Positions 9,260 through 17,525 are shown, counted from the first letter of the stretch. The stretch: DNA of 64,000 bases from Pseudarthrobacter raffinosi (GCF_023913735.1 NZ_JAMXBH010000012.1:62001-126000); one strand, 5' to 3'. Numbers and translations: made by a program. Notes: generated by a model not told the origin, from the letters alone.

Positions 9260-10038
9260 CCTCCAATGCCAGCTCCCTGATCGGTACTGTGGACGAAATG
9301 CTCCTTGACGCCGGTGGAACCGATTCCGCCGGGCTCCGAAAAACCCTGCTCGCGCTGGGCTCCCTCGCCTCCCTGCCGGTCCCCGAACCCGGCCCCGAAC
9401 TGGCCGCACTCTTGTCTGGCCAGACCCACCAGCTCGCCCGGCACCGGCTCCTCCGGAAGCACCGGACCACTGTTGTGGGCCTTGCCGTCATCGCGGGGAT
9501 GGGGCTGGGCGTCACCGGGGTGGCCGCCACCGGCACATCTCCGGACGCGCAGGCCAGCAGTTCCATCCAGAAGTTGTTGCAGGACTGGGCTCCCGGCTGG
9601 TCCATCGCAGGGACTCCCGCCGCCAGCGGGACCGCCGCAAATCGGACAGAGGCGCAGTTGCCCGCGGAGCCGGCAACCCGCGACGACGCAGCGCCGGCAC
9701 AGCCGGAAAATGTTGAACGGGAAACTGCCCCGCCGGCGAACGGTCCGGAAAACGCAGGCCAGAACCGGGGCGCGGAGCCGGCCGGCCGCGGAAACGGTAC
9801 GCCGTCCGGCAAGTCAAGGACGGACGACGGCGGCGTGCCGGGGAACGCTGCGAGCGTCACCCGTGACGCCGCTGCCGAACTCGACAAGGCCGGAAAGCTG
9901 GTTGCCGATACCCTGGCCGAAGCCGGAACAGCGGCAGAGTCCCCGACGTCGGCCATGGTACCCCCGGCACTGACAGAAAAAACCGGGGCCGGCAAGGCCG
10001 GACCCGGTTCAATCTGGCTGAAGAAGTTCAGCCGTTAA
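9256..10038 (+). CDS. One-TM membrane protein coupled to the ECF sigma factor (putative sigma regulator)
   Basis: 260 residues. The N-terminal 70 residues are soluble and would be cytoplasmic; one hydrophobic segment follows (TTVVGLAVIAGMGLGVTGVA, about 74-93). The rest is a long low-complexity Ala/Pro/Gly/Glu region predicted outside the membrane. The ATG overlaps the sigma stop (ATGA). Topology and coupling suggest an anti-sigma factor, but no zinc-binding HxxxCxxC motif or other known anti-sigma domain is visible. Function is therefore inferred from position only. Confidence 0.75.
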   Translation: MTSNASSLIGTVDEMLLDAGGTDSAGLRKTLLALGSLASLPVPEPGPELAALLSGQTHQLARHRLLRKHRTTVVGLAVIAGMGLGVTGVAATGTSPDAQASSSIQKLLQDWAPGWSIAGTPAASGTAANRTEAQLPAEPATRDDAAPAQPENVERETAPPANGPENAGQNRGAEPAGRGNGTPSGKSRTDDGGVPGNAASVTRDAAAELDKAGKLVADTLAEAGTAAESPTSAMVPPALTEKTGAGKAGPGSIWLKKFSR

Positions 10039-10085
10039 TCAGGTTTGCTTCAGGGAACGCCTGTCCGCCAGGAAGAGCATCTCCG

Positions 10086-10580
10086 TCAGGAAAGCAGCTG
10101 CCGCTTGGAGGAGATCACGCCGGTGTCGAAGCCGGCCAGGTGCAGCCCGCCGTAGAACCGGGCATGCTCGATCTTCACGCAGCGGTCCATCACCACGTTG
10201 AGCCCGGCGGCTTCCGCGTCCGTGGCCACGTCCTCATGCCAGGAGCCGAGCTGCAGCCAGAGGGTTTTGGCGCCCGCCGCGACGGCTTCGTCCAGGACGC
10301 CCGGGAGGTCACCGTGCTTGCGGAACACATCCACGATGTCCGGGCTTTCGGGAAGATCGGCCAGTGAGGCGTACGTCGGTTCACCAAGGATCTCCTTGAC
10401 CACGGGGTTCACGAAGTACACCTTGTACCGCGTGGACGATTGCAGGTAGGTTGCCACAAAATAGCTCGCCCGGGACGGCTTGTCCGAGGCGCCCACGATC
10501 GCAATCGAGGTGGCTGCGCGCAGCAGGTTCAGGCGCTCCGGAGCGGAAGGTCCGGTCCAGGTACGTTCGCCGGTTCTCAT
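10086..10580 (-). CDS. CoA-binding domain protein (CoA_binding_2), last gene of the SAM-riboswitch operon
   Basis: 164 residues of a Rossmann-like CoA-binding domain: SIAIVGASDKPSR near residue 22 is the glycine-rich turn, followed by VYFVNPVVKEILGEPTYASL, DIVDVFRKHGDLP, GAKTLWLQLGSW and GLNVVMDRCVKIEH. ATG at 10580 overlaps the metY stop (ATGA), so it is translated with metY. It is paralogous to the protein at 15609-16034. Family members bind CoA or acyl-CoA; the physiological role is unknown. The neighbouring acs gene suggests a link to acetyl-CoA or CoA sensing, which is inference. Confidence 0.88.
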   Translation of the reverse strand: MRTGERTWTGPSAPERLNLLRAATSIAIVGASDKPSRASYFVATYLQSSTRYKVYFVNPVVKEILGEPTYASLADLPESPDIVDVFRKHGDLPGVLDEAVAAGAKTLWLQLGSWHEDVATDAEAAGLNVVMDRCVKIEHARFYGGLHLAGFDTGVISSKRQLLS

Positions 10581-11932
10581 ACGTTCGCTCCAACCGTGCA
10601 GGAATCCGCTTCGGCGGTTGAACTCGCCTCGGTGGTTGAGCCCGTCGAAACCGAGGCCGCGTCCAGTGCCTGGTCCAGGTCCCACAGGATGTCGTCGATG
10701 TCCTCCAGGCCCACGGAAATGCGGACCAGGTCCTCGGGAACGCCCGCCGATTCCAGTTGGACCGGGCTCAGCTGCTGGTGCGTGGTGGAACCCGGGTGGA
10801 TCACCAGGGTGCGGGAATCGCCTACATTGGCCAGGTGTGAGGCCAGCTGTAGGGATTCGATGAACTTCTGCCCGGCCGTGCGGCCGCCCTTCACGCCGAA
10901 GGAGAAGACAGAGCCGGGGCCCAGGGGCAGGTACTTCTTCGCGCGCTCAAAATGCGGGTGCGAGGGAAGCCCGGAGAAGTTGACGTAGGCCACGCGGGGA
11001 TCGGCCTCGAGCCATTCGGCCACTGCCTGGGCGTTCTTGAGGTGCTCATCCAGGCGCTGCGGCAGGGTTTCCACGCCCTGCAGCAGCTGGAACGCCGAGA
11101 GCGGGGAAAGTGCCGGGCCGATGTCGCGGAGCTGTTCGCAGCGCAGCTTGGTGAGGAAGCCGTATTCGCCGAAGTTGCCCCACCAGGAGACATTTCCGTA
11201 GGACGCCACCGGCTCGGTCATGGTGGGGAACTTGCCGTTGCCCCAATCAAACCGGCCGCTCTCCACGATCACGCCGCCCAGCGTGGTGCCGTGCCCGCCG
11301 AGGAACTTCGTGGCGGAGTGGATCACGATGTCGGCACCGTGTTCGATCGGGCGCACCAGGTACGGCGTGCTCAAGGTGGCGTCGACCACGAGGGGGACGC
11401 CGGCGTCGTGCGCTACCTTCGCGAGGGCCGCCAGGTCCTGGACTTCCGACGACGGGTTGGCCACCACCTCGACGAAGATCGCCTTCGTGTTCTCCTGGAC
11501 CGCCGCGGCATAGTCCGCGGGGTCGGTGCCGGGAACGAAGGTGGTGTCCACGCCGAAGCGGCGGAGGGTCACGTCCAGCTGGGTGACGGTGCCGCCGTAC
11601 AGCTGGGATGCCGCCACGATGTGGTCGCCTGACTGCGTCAGCGCGGCGAAGGTGATGAACTCCGCGGCCATGCCCGACGACGTTGCCACCGCTCCGATGC
11701 CGCCCTCAAGCGAGGCGATGCGCTCTTCGAACGCTGCCACGGTGGGGTTGCCGATGCGGGAGTAGATATTGCCGTACTTCTGCAGGGCGAAGAGGTTGGC
11801 GGCGTCCTGGGTGTCCTTGAACACGAAGGACGTGGTCTGGTAGATGGGCACCGCACGGGCGCCGTGCTCGGCGTCGGGAGTGCCGCCGGCGTGCAGCGCG
11901 CGGGTGCGGAAACCGAACTTGCGGTCAGCCAT
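10577..11932 (-). CDS. metY: O-acetylhomoserine sulfhydrylase (aminocarboxypropyltransferase)
   Basis: PLP enzyme of the Cys/Met metabolism family making homocysteine (or methionine from methanethiol) from O-acetylhomoserine. 451 residues. Family marks: TRALHAGG at the start, YSRIGNPT, SSGMAAEF, VVDATLSTPYLVRPIEHGAD, and the PLP lysine K209 in SATKFLGGHGTTLGG. ATG at 11932 overlaps the sfnG stop (TGATG). The last 25 residues are unlike the family and contain the in-frame 22-bp repeat at 10631-10652, read as VSTGSTTE. Transcription is expected from the SAM-riboswitch leader upstream of acs. Confidence 0.95.
   Translation of the reverse strand: MADRKFGFRTRALHAGGTPDAEHGARAVPIYQTTSFVFKDTQDAANLFALQKYGNIYSRIGNPTVAAFEERIASLEGGIGAVATSSGMAAEFITFAALTQSGDHIVAASQLYGGTVTQLDVTLRRFGVDTTFVPGTDPADYAAAVQENTKAIFVEVVANPSSEVQDLAALAKVAHDAGVPLVVDATLSTPYLVRPIEHGADIVIHSATKFLGGHGTTLGGVIVESGRFDWGNGKFPTMTEPVASYGNVSWWGNFGEYGFLTKLRCEQLRDIGPALSPLSAFQLLQGVETLPQRLDEHLKNAQAVAEWLEADPRVAYVNFSGLPSHPHFERAKKYLPLGPGSVFSFGVKGGRTAGQKFIESLQLASHLANVGDSRTLVIHPGSTTHQQLSPVQLESAGVPEDLVRISVGLEDIDDILWDLDQALDAASVSTGSTTEASSTAEADSCTVGANV
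10631..10652. repeat. Intragenic 22-bp repeat (copy in metY)
   Basis: Plus-strand sequence GGTGGTTGAGC-CC-GTCGAAACC. It lies inside the metY C-terminal tail. Related copies are in acs (13353-13374, one or two differences) and, inverted, in purL (22801-22822). Confidence 0.8.
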
Positions 11933-13122
11933 CAGACAGCCACCGACTCGGCTACAGGTGTGTTGGAGAGATCGAGCTCGGTGCCGTGTTTGCGGGCCAG
12001 GTCGGCTTCGAGTTCGCGGACGATCGGCAGGATGTCCTGGCCGAAGGCGGCGACTTCCTCCTGGAAGTGCAGGTAGCCGGTGAGGAAGAGGTTCACGCCG
12101 ATCTTCTTGTAAGCCACGATCCGTTCGGCGATCTGCTCCGGGGTGCCGATCAGCTGGGTCTTGAAGCCGTCGTTGTACTGGACCAGGTCCTCGAAGCTGG
12201 AGTCGGCCCACATGCCCTTGCCGTCCTTGGTGGACGCGCCGGCTTCCTGCACGGCGTCGCGGAAGCCCTGGACTGCCGGCTTGTGTGCCTTCTCAACGAT
12301 TTCGCGCAGCGTATCGCGGGCTTCCTTCTCGGAATCACGGGCGATCACAAAGCCGTTGAGGCCGAACCGGGGAGCGGCCAGGGCGCCGTCGGTGCCGCGC
12401 TTCGTCTCACCTGAAGCGGCCACCACGCCGGCGATGTTCTCCTTGAAGCCTTCCAGGTCCTTGCCGTTGGAGAAGTACCAGTCAGCCACGCGGCCCGCGG
12501 TGGCCTGGGCCGCCGTCGAGTTGCCGCCGAAGAAGACCTCGGGGTGGGCGCGGCCGGGAACGTCGACGGGGGCCGGATTCAGGGTGAAGTCCGTGATGTT
12601 GTAGTACTTGCCGGCCTGGCTGTACTCCTGCTCGGTCCACAGTCCGCGCAGCACCTTGATGAATTCCTCGGTGCGGACGTAGCGTTCGTCGTGCTCCAGC
12701 CAGTCGAGGCCGAAGTTGGTGAATTCGTTCTTGAGCCAGCCGGAGACGATGTTGACGGCGGCGCGGCCGTTGGAGATGTGGTCCGCGGTGATGATGTATT
12801 TGGCCAGCACACCGGGGTGCCACATGCCCGGGTGGACGGCGGCGATGACCTTGAGGCGCTCTGTGGCGGCGAGCAGGGCCAGGGAGAAGGACGTGGCCTC
12901 GTGCTGCTTGTCGGCTCCGTAGGAGGCGGCGTATCGGGTCTGCGTCAGGGCGTATTCGAAACCGGAGTTCTCGGCGATCTGCGCGAGCTTCTTGTTGTAG
13001 TCAAAGTCCCAGCCGGTGCGCTGTTCGATGGTGGAGACCACCAGGCCGCCGGAAACGTTCGGCACCCAGTACGCAAACTTGAGCGGCTCTGAAAGGCGGG
13101 CAACGTTGCTGATGTCTGTCAT
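11932..13122 (-). CDS. sfnG: FMNH2-dependent dimethylsulfone monooxygenase-type flavoprotein
   Basis: 396-residue bacterial luciferase-like monooxygenase. The N-terminus (KFAYWVPNVSGGLVVS, then KLAQIAENSGFEYALTQTRY) and the block ISNGRAAVNIVSGWLKNEF are characteristic of SfnG, which converts dimethylsulfone to methanesulfinate using reduced FMN from a separate reductase. No flavin reductase gene lies nearby. It overlaps acs by ATGA and metY by TGATG. Placement ahead of metY under a SAM riboswitch fits a sulfur-scavenging role. Other members of the family oxidise alkanesulfonates, so the substrate is probable rather than proved. Confidence 0.85.
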   Translation of the reverse strand: MTDISNVARLSEPLKFAYWVPNVSGGLVVSTIEQRTGWDFDYNKKLAQIAENSGFEYALTQTRYAASYGADKQHEATSFSLALLAATERLKVIAAVHPGMWHPGVLAKYIITADHISNGRAAVNIVSGWLKNEFTNFGLDWLEHDERYVRTEEFIKVLRGLWTEQEYSQAGKYYNITDFTLNPAPVDVPGRAHPEVFFGGNSTAAQATAGRVADWYFSNGKDLEGFKENIAGVVAASGETKRGTDGALAAPRFGLNGFVIARDSEKEARDTLREIVEKAHKPAVQGFRDAVQEAGASTKDGKGMWADSSFEDLVQYNDGFKTQLIGTPEQIAERIVAYKKIGVNLFLTGYLHFQEEVAAFGQDILPIVRELEADLARKHGTELDLSNTPVAESVAV

Positions 13123-15335
13123 GAGTTTTCCTTTACTAGGGCCCGCTCGCGCAGGACGTCCTGGATTCCGGCGATCGCCGGTTCGTTTTGGAGGGAGGTG
13201 GTGTCGCCCAGGGCGGTCCCCTCGAATAGTTGGGTGAGCAGCCGGCGCATGATCTTGCCGCTGCGCGTCTTCGGTACGTCAGGAACGACGACGACGTCGC
13301 GCGGCTTCGCGATCGGGCCGATCGCCTTCGCAACGTGGTTGCGGAGCTCCTCGGTGGTTGAGCTTGTCGAAACCCCGCGCTTTAGTACGACGAAGGCGAC
13401 AATCGCGTGCCCGGTCTTGGGATCGGCCACCGGACAGACGCCGGCCTCCACCACGTCCGGGTGGGACACCAGCGCCGACTCGATCTCGATGGTGGACAGC
13501 AGGTGGCCGGAGACGTTCAGCGTGTCGTCCACGCGGCCCAGGATCCAGATGTCGCCGTCGGCGTCGTACTTCGCGCCGTCGCCGGCGAGGAACCAGCCCT
13601 GCTCCACATACTGGCTCCAGTAGGAGTCGTAGTAGCGGCGGGGGTTGCCCCAGACGGTGCGCGCAATGGCGGGCCCGGGCGTGTCAACCACAATGAAACC
13701 CTGGACGCCTGGCGGCACCGTATTGCCGGCGTCGTCCACGATCCTGGTACTGACGCCCGGCAGCGGGCGGGCCGCGCAGCCGGGCTTGAACTCGGTATCC
13801 GTGGGGGCGGGGGAGAGGATGGTGGCGCCGGTTTCGGACTGCCACCACGTGTCCACCACGGGTGCGGTGCCGGCGCCGACATTCTGGCGCAGCCAGCGCC
13901 AGGCCTCGGGATTCACGGCTTCGCCCACGGTCCCGAGCATCCGGATGGAGGAGAGGTCGTAGCTGTCCGGCACGCCGTCCGGGAACCAGCCCATGAGGGA
14001 GCGGACCAGGGTGGGCGCGGTGTAGTACTGCGTGACGCCGTAGCGTTCGATGATTTCGAAGTGGCGGCCCGGGTGCGGGGTGTTGGGGGTGCCCTCGAAG
14101 ATCACCTGGGTGGCGCCGTTGGAGAGCGGGCCGTAGATCTCGTAGGTGTGCGCCGTTACCCAGGCGAGGTCCGCGGTGCACCAGTGCACATCCTGGTCGC
14201 GGAGTGCGGGGTCCGGGTTGCTGAAGAGGTGTTCGAAGCTCCAGGACGCCTGGGTCAGGTAGCCGCCGGAGGTGTGGACCAGGCCCTTGGGCTTGCCGGT
14301 GGTCCCGGAGGTGTACATGATGAACAGCGGCGTTTCGGCGTCGAACGCCTCCGGTTCGTGGACTTCCGCGGCGCTCCCGACGGCGTCATGCCACCACACG
14401 TCGCGGCCTTCAATCATGGGGACGGCGGCCAGGTCCTCCGGCGCCGTGGTGCGGTTGATGACCAGCACGTGTTCGATGGCGTTGTCCCCGGCGACGGCGG
14501 CATCCGCGTTGTCCTTGACGGGCACGGCGACACCGCGGCGGAACTGGCCGTCCGTGGTCACCAGGAGCTTGGCGCCCGTGTCCTCGACGCGGAACTTCAG
14601 GGCTTCGGCGGAGAAGCCGCCGAAAACGAGCGAGTGGATGGCGCCGATGCGGGCCACGGCGAGGGTGATGATGACGGTCTCGGGGATCACCGGCAGGTAG
14701 ATGACCACGCGGTCACCCTTGGTGATGCCCAGGGCCAGCAGGGCGTTGGCGGCCTTGGAGACTTCGCGCTGCAGTTCCGCGTACGTGATGGCTCGGCGGT
14801 CCCCGGGCTCCCCTTCGAAGTGGAGGGCCACCGTGCCGCCGCGGCCATTGGCTACGTGGCGGTCCACGCAGTTGTAGGCGACGTTGAGCTTGCCGCCCTC
14901 AAACCAGGTGATCTCCGGGCCTTTGCCGGCTGCGGGGTCGGCCGGGACGCGGCGGTGGGCCGTGTGCCACGGCTTGCCTGTGATTCCTTCGGGCTGCGCC
15001 CAGTCCAGGCGGAGGGCCTGCTGTTCCCAAAATGCCACATTGTCCGGCTGGGCTTCGCCGCGTGTTTCTTCGTGCTCCGCCGTGTGCTGAGTGGTGATGG
15101 TGCTGCTGTGGCGCGCCGGCCCTCCCGACGGTGCGCCGTGCACTGCGACGTCGTTGGGCTCGGTCGAGGACCATCCCGATGAGCTGCTGGAAGGGCCGGG
15201 CGCGTCACGCAGCCCTGCTTCGACCGCCGTCGCGTTCGAAGTGGATTGGGGAGAGCCCAGTGTGGCGGCCGCTGCTGCGGCGCTGACGGGACTCGGGGTG
15301 GATAAAGGCGTGGCAGAGGATACTTCTGATGTCAT
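13119..15335 (-). CDS. acs: Acetyl-CoA synthetase with an extended N-terminus
   Basis: AMP-forming acetate:CoA ligase, 738 residues against about 650 usual. Motifs: WFEGGKLNVAYNCVDRH, IGAIHSLVFGGFSAEAL, P-loop YTSGTTGKPKG, and PKTRSGKIMRR with the catalytic, acetylatable lysine. The first 95 residues are a Ser/Ala/Thr low-complexity extension. ATG at 15335 is preceded by GGAG seven bases upstream and lies 24 bases after the riboswitch stem, so this long form appears real. Near the C-terminus the 22-bp repeat is read in frame as GVSTSSTTEE. First gene of acs-sfnG-metY-CoA-binding, all overlapping by 1-4 bases. Confidence 0.95.
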   Translation of the reverse strand: MTSEVSSATPLSTPSPVSAAAAAATLGSPQSTSNATAVEAGLRDAPGPSSSSSGWSSTEPNDVAVHGAPSGGPARHSSTITTQHTAEHEETRGEAQPDNVAFWEQQALRLDWAQPEGITGKPWHTAHRRVPADPAAGKGPEITWFEGGKLNVAYNCVDRHVANGRGGTVALHFEGEPGDRRAITYAELQREVSKAANALLALGITKGDRVVIYLPVIPETVIITLAVARIGAIHSLVFGGFSAEALKFRVEDTGAKLLVTTDGQFRRGVAVPVKDNADAAVAGDNAIEHVLVINRTTAPEDLAAVPMIEGRDVWWHDAVGSAAEVHEPEAFDAETPLFIMYTSGTTGKPKGLVHTSGGYLTQASWSFEHLFSNPDPALRDQDVHWCTADLAWVTAHTYEIYGPLSNGATQVIFEGTPNTPHPGRHFEIIERYGVTQYYTAPTLVRSLMGWFPDGVPDSYDLSSIRMLGTVGEAVNPEAWRWLRQNVGAGTAPVVDTWWQSETGATILSPAPTDTEFKPGCAARPLPGVSTRIVDDAGNTVPPGVQGFIVVDTPGPAIARTVWGNPRRYYDSYWSQYVEQGWFLAGDGAKYDADGDIWILGRVDDTLNVSGHLLSTIEIESALVSHPDVVEAGVCPVADPKTGHAIVAFVVLKRGVSTSSTTEELRNHVAKAIGPIAKPRDVVVVPDVPKTRSGKIMRRLLTQLFEGTALGDTTSLQNEPAIAGIQDVLRERALVKENS
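13353..13374. repeat. Intragenic 22-bp repeat (copy in acs)
   Basis: GGTGGTTGAGCTT followed by GTCGAAACC on the plus strand, inside the acs C-terminal domain. Same orientation and same coding frame as the metY copy (VSTSSTTE against VSTGSTTE). Confidence 0.8.
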
Positions 15336-15358
15336 AGATGTGCTCCATCGATCCTGGC

Positions 15359-15473
15359 GGTAGCACCCTTCGCTGTGTGCCGAGGATGGTCGCCTCAACG
15401 GGTACAGCGTTTGGTCAGGGATGCTGCGGCTTCATCGATCCAGGTCTCTCGGCCGCTCGGGATGGTCACTACC
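15359..15473 (-). ncRNA. SAM-I (S-box) riboswitch upstream of acs-sfnG-metY
   Basis: Minus-strand RNA. Outer stem P1 is GGTAG/CTACC (15469-15473 with 15359-15363). P2 is GCGGC/GCCGC, enclosing CGAGAGACCTGGATCGATGAA, which matches the S-box core (GGAGGGACTGGCCCGATGAA type), followed by AGCATCC, the counterpart of GGCAACC. A GC-rich hairpin arm (CGCTGTACC..GCACACAGCG) completes the junction. Only 24 bases separate P1 from the acs ATG and include its ribosome site GGAG, with no terminator, so control is probably at translation initiation. SAM should lower expression. A promoter candidate, TTGGCG-N18-TGTAGT, lies just upstream on the minus strand. Confidence 0.88.
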
Positions 15474-15608
15474 ACTACAGCCGAACCGCATGCCTTGCGC
15501 CAAATCATGGTCTGTGGGACGTAATATTCGCTCACGCGAGTATTGACGCCAGCTATTCATTCAAATATTCGATCAGGGGCCGCTCAGGGGACGATGTACG
15601 CTTGCATC

Positions 15609-16034
15609 ATGGTCCACGTCAACGATCCTGCCGTTATTGAGCGCCTGATGCGAAACAAAGGGCGGTGGGCCATCGTGGGCCTGACCACCAACGAGTGGCG
15701 TGCCGCCTACGACACCTCGCTGTTTATCCGCGACCGGCTCGGGATGGACATCATCCCCGTCAACCTTCCCGGCGACGCCGTCCACGGCGAAACCGGGTAC
15801 CGTACCCTGGGTGAAATTCCCTCCGAAAAGCAACCCCTCGACGTCGTCGACTGCTTTGTGAACTCGCAGAAGGTCGGTGCGGTGGTGGACCAGGCAATTG
15901 CCGTGGGCGCCAAAGCCGTGTGGCTGCAGCTGGGTGTTATCGACGAAGCGGCAGTGGACCGTGCCAAGGCCGCCGGCCTGGACGTGGTGATGGACGTTTG
16001 CCCCGCGCAGCAGGCGTGGAAGTACAACCTCTGA
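15609..16034 (+). CDS. CoA-binding domain protein (CoA_binding_2), divergent from the SAM-riboswitch operon
   Basis: About 141 residues, one Rossmann-type CoA-binding domain: RWAIVGLTTNEWR (nucleotide turn), IIPVNLPGDAVHGETGYRTL, VDCFVNSQKVGAVV, GAKAVWLQLGVID and GLDVVMDVCPAQQ. It is a paralog of the last gene in the neighbouring operon, sharing the GAK-WLQLG and GL-VVMD-C blocks. ATG 15594 (AGGGG three bases upstream) and ATG 15609 are both possible. The stop codon abuts the stop of the convergent oxygenase gene without a spacer. Role unknown beyond probable CoA binding. Confidence 0.88.
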   Translation: MVHVNDPAVIERLMRNKGRWAIVGLTTNEWRAAYDTSLFIRDRLGMDIIPVNLPGDAVHGETGYRTLGEIPSEKQPLDVVDCFVNSQKVGAVVDQAIAVGAKAVWLQLGVIDEAAVDRAKAAGLDVVMDVCPAQQAWKYNL

Positions 16035-17063
16035 TCAGCGCTGCATCAGCTCCGGGTAGTGGTGTTCGGTCACATCGGGATGGGCGCGCATGCGGCCCTT
16101 GAGCATGTTCAGGCCAAAGGACGCAAGCATCGGGTTGGACGGATCGTCGGAGATGCCGCGTGCCTGGGCTTTGAGCTCCGGAGGCAGCGGCACCGGATCG
16201 ATGACAGCGTCCAGCCGCGGCGACCAGAAGAACGGGACTGAGTAGCGGTCCACGCCCGGTGGCGGCGCCTTGACCCGGTGGATCGTGGCGGCAAGGAATC
16301 CTTCCGTGGCCACCTCCAGCATTTCGCCCAGGTTCACCACGAGTGCCCCGGGAACAGGCTCAACCGGCGCCCATTCAGTTGTCCCGGGCGGCAGCACTTC
16401 GAGGCCGCCCACCTCGTCCTGGAGGAGGAGGGTGACAAAACCGTAGTCAGCGTGGGAGCCAACGCCCTGGTTCCCGGCCGCCTCCACCACACCGCCGACG
16501 TAATGCACCAGCTTGCCCATCCACGCGGGTTCGTTGCCGAAGGGCTCGTCGAAGTGGTCCTCCGGCAGTCCCAGGGAAACCGAGATGCCCCTCAGCAGCT
16601 CCATGCCCACACTGGACATCAGGTCGGCCCAGGCCATGGCCGCCGGCTTGAGCTCCGGCAACGCTTCATCGGGCCACATGTTGTGCCCTTGAAGAAGCCA
16701 GTACGGCTGGTCGGCCGGATAGTTGTGGACGGGCTCGCGCTCGGGGGAGTAGTCGATCTGCTCGCGGGCGTCGGCCCGTCCCTGCGTGACTTCGGTGCCC
16801 ATCCGGGTGTAGCCGCGGAAGTGCGGGGAAATCCTGTTGTCCAGCTTCATCCGCTCCTCGAGGGGCAGATCGAAGAAGCGTTTGATGAGGGCCAGCAGCT
16901 CGTCGGCCTGGCCGGGGGCGGCGCCGTAACCGGTGATTTGGAAGAAGCCCACGTTGTGGGCGGCGTCCCGCAGCTGGTCAATGAATTCGGGGCTGAAGGA
17001 GCCGTACGGCTGGCGTGCGGCGCTCATGTCCAGAACGGGAATGGTGGCCTGATCGGGTGACAT
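16035..17063 (-). CDS. 2-oxoglutarate/Fe(II)-dependent oxygenase, isopenicillin-N-synthase family
   Basis: 342 residues. An N-terminal DIOX_N-like domain (IPVLDMS, AAHNVGFFQITGYG, FFDLPLEERMKL) is followed by the jelly-roll core with the iron triad HAD (in GSHADYGFVTLL) and the distal His of ATIHRVKAP. RYSVPFF supplies the Arg-x-Ser that holds 2-oxoglutarate. Such enzymes hydroxylate or desaturate small metabolites. The substrate cannot be told; related actinobacterial genes are annotated only as 2OG-Fe(II) oxygenases. Single gene, convergent with the CoA-binding gene and divergent from the MmcQ/YjbR gene. Confidence 0.92.
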   Translation of the reverse strand: MSPDQATIPVLDMSAARQPYGSFSPEFIDQLRDAAHNVGFFQITGYGAAPGQADELLALIKRFFDLPLEERMKLDNRISPHFRGYTRMGTEVTQGRADAREQIDYSPEREPVHNYPADQPYWLLQGHNMWPDEALPELKPAAMAWADLMSSVGMELLRGISVSLGLPEDHFDEPFGNEPAWMGKLVHYVGGVVEAAGNQGVGSHADYGFVTLLLQDEVGGLEVLPPGTTEWAPVEPVPGALVVNLGEMLEVATEGFLAATIHRVKAPPPGVDRYSVPFFWSPRLDAVIDPVPLPPELKAQARGISDDPSNPMLASFGLNMLKGRMRAHPDVTEHHYPELMQR

Positions 17064-17108
17064 CTTCGCAGACTAGCACCGCCGGGAAGGGCTTTGTAGG
17101 CTCGGTCC

Positions 17109-17525
17109 ATGGACGCAGCCCAACTCAAGGCAATATGCCTGTCATTTCCCGGTGCCTTCGAGGATTTTCCCTTCGGCCCGGAGACCTCCGTGTTCAAGGT
17201 CCGGGCTGCCGTGGCAGGTGGCGCGCGGCATGAAGCCAAGATGTTTGCCGCGTCCGCCATGAACCCCGACGACTGGTCCGTGAGCCTGAAATGTGAACCC
17301 GCCCTGGCTGAGCAGCTGCGGGCCGCCCACCCTGAAATCACCGGCGCGTGGCACATGAACAAGACGCACTGGAACGGCGTGCGGCTGGATGGAAACCTGC
17401 CTGATGCCATGGTCCGTGACATGGTGGAGGATTCCTACGACCTGGTGGTGGTCTCCCTGAGCCGCAAGCAGCAGGAGCAGCTGGGGTGGGCGCGGCTGTC
17501 CGGGTCTTCGGGCGGGCCCCGTTGA
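17109..17525 (+). CDS. MmcQ/YjbR family protein
   Basis: 138 residues with the YjbR/CyaY-like fold signatures: CLSFPGAFEDFPFGPETSVFKV at the start, WSVSLKCEPALAEQLR and TGAWHMNKTHWNGVRLDG, ending in SYDLVVVSLSRKQQEQL. Family members are small double-wing DNA-binding-like proteins without firm function. It is the first of a run of small plus-strand genes, and the next gene overlaps its end by 40 bases. Confidence 0.88.
   Translation: MDAAQLKAICLSFPGAFEDFPFGPETSVFKVRAAVAGGARHEAKMFAASAMNPDDWSVSLKCEPALAEQLRAAHPEITGAWHMNKTHWNGVRLDGNLPDAMVRDMVEDSYDLVVVSLSRKQQEQLGWARLSGSSGGPR

Noticed and set aside
13407..15182. 591-codon open frame antisense to acs
   Set aside because: Arises from GC-rich third positions of acs; no family match, no ribosome site, and acs on the other strand has all its motifs.
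15359..15473. SAM-IV rather than SAM-I class for the riboswitch
   Set aside because: The P2 loop pattern GAGAGACCTGG..CGATGAA follows the SAM-I core; SAM-IV features were not seen, though a covariance search would settle it.
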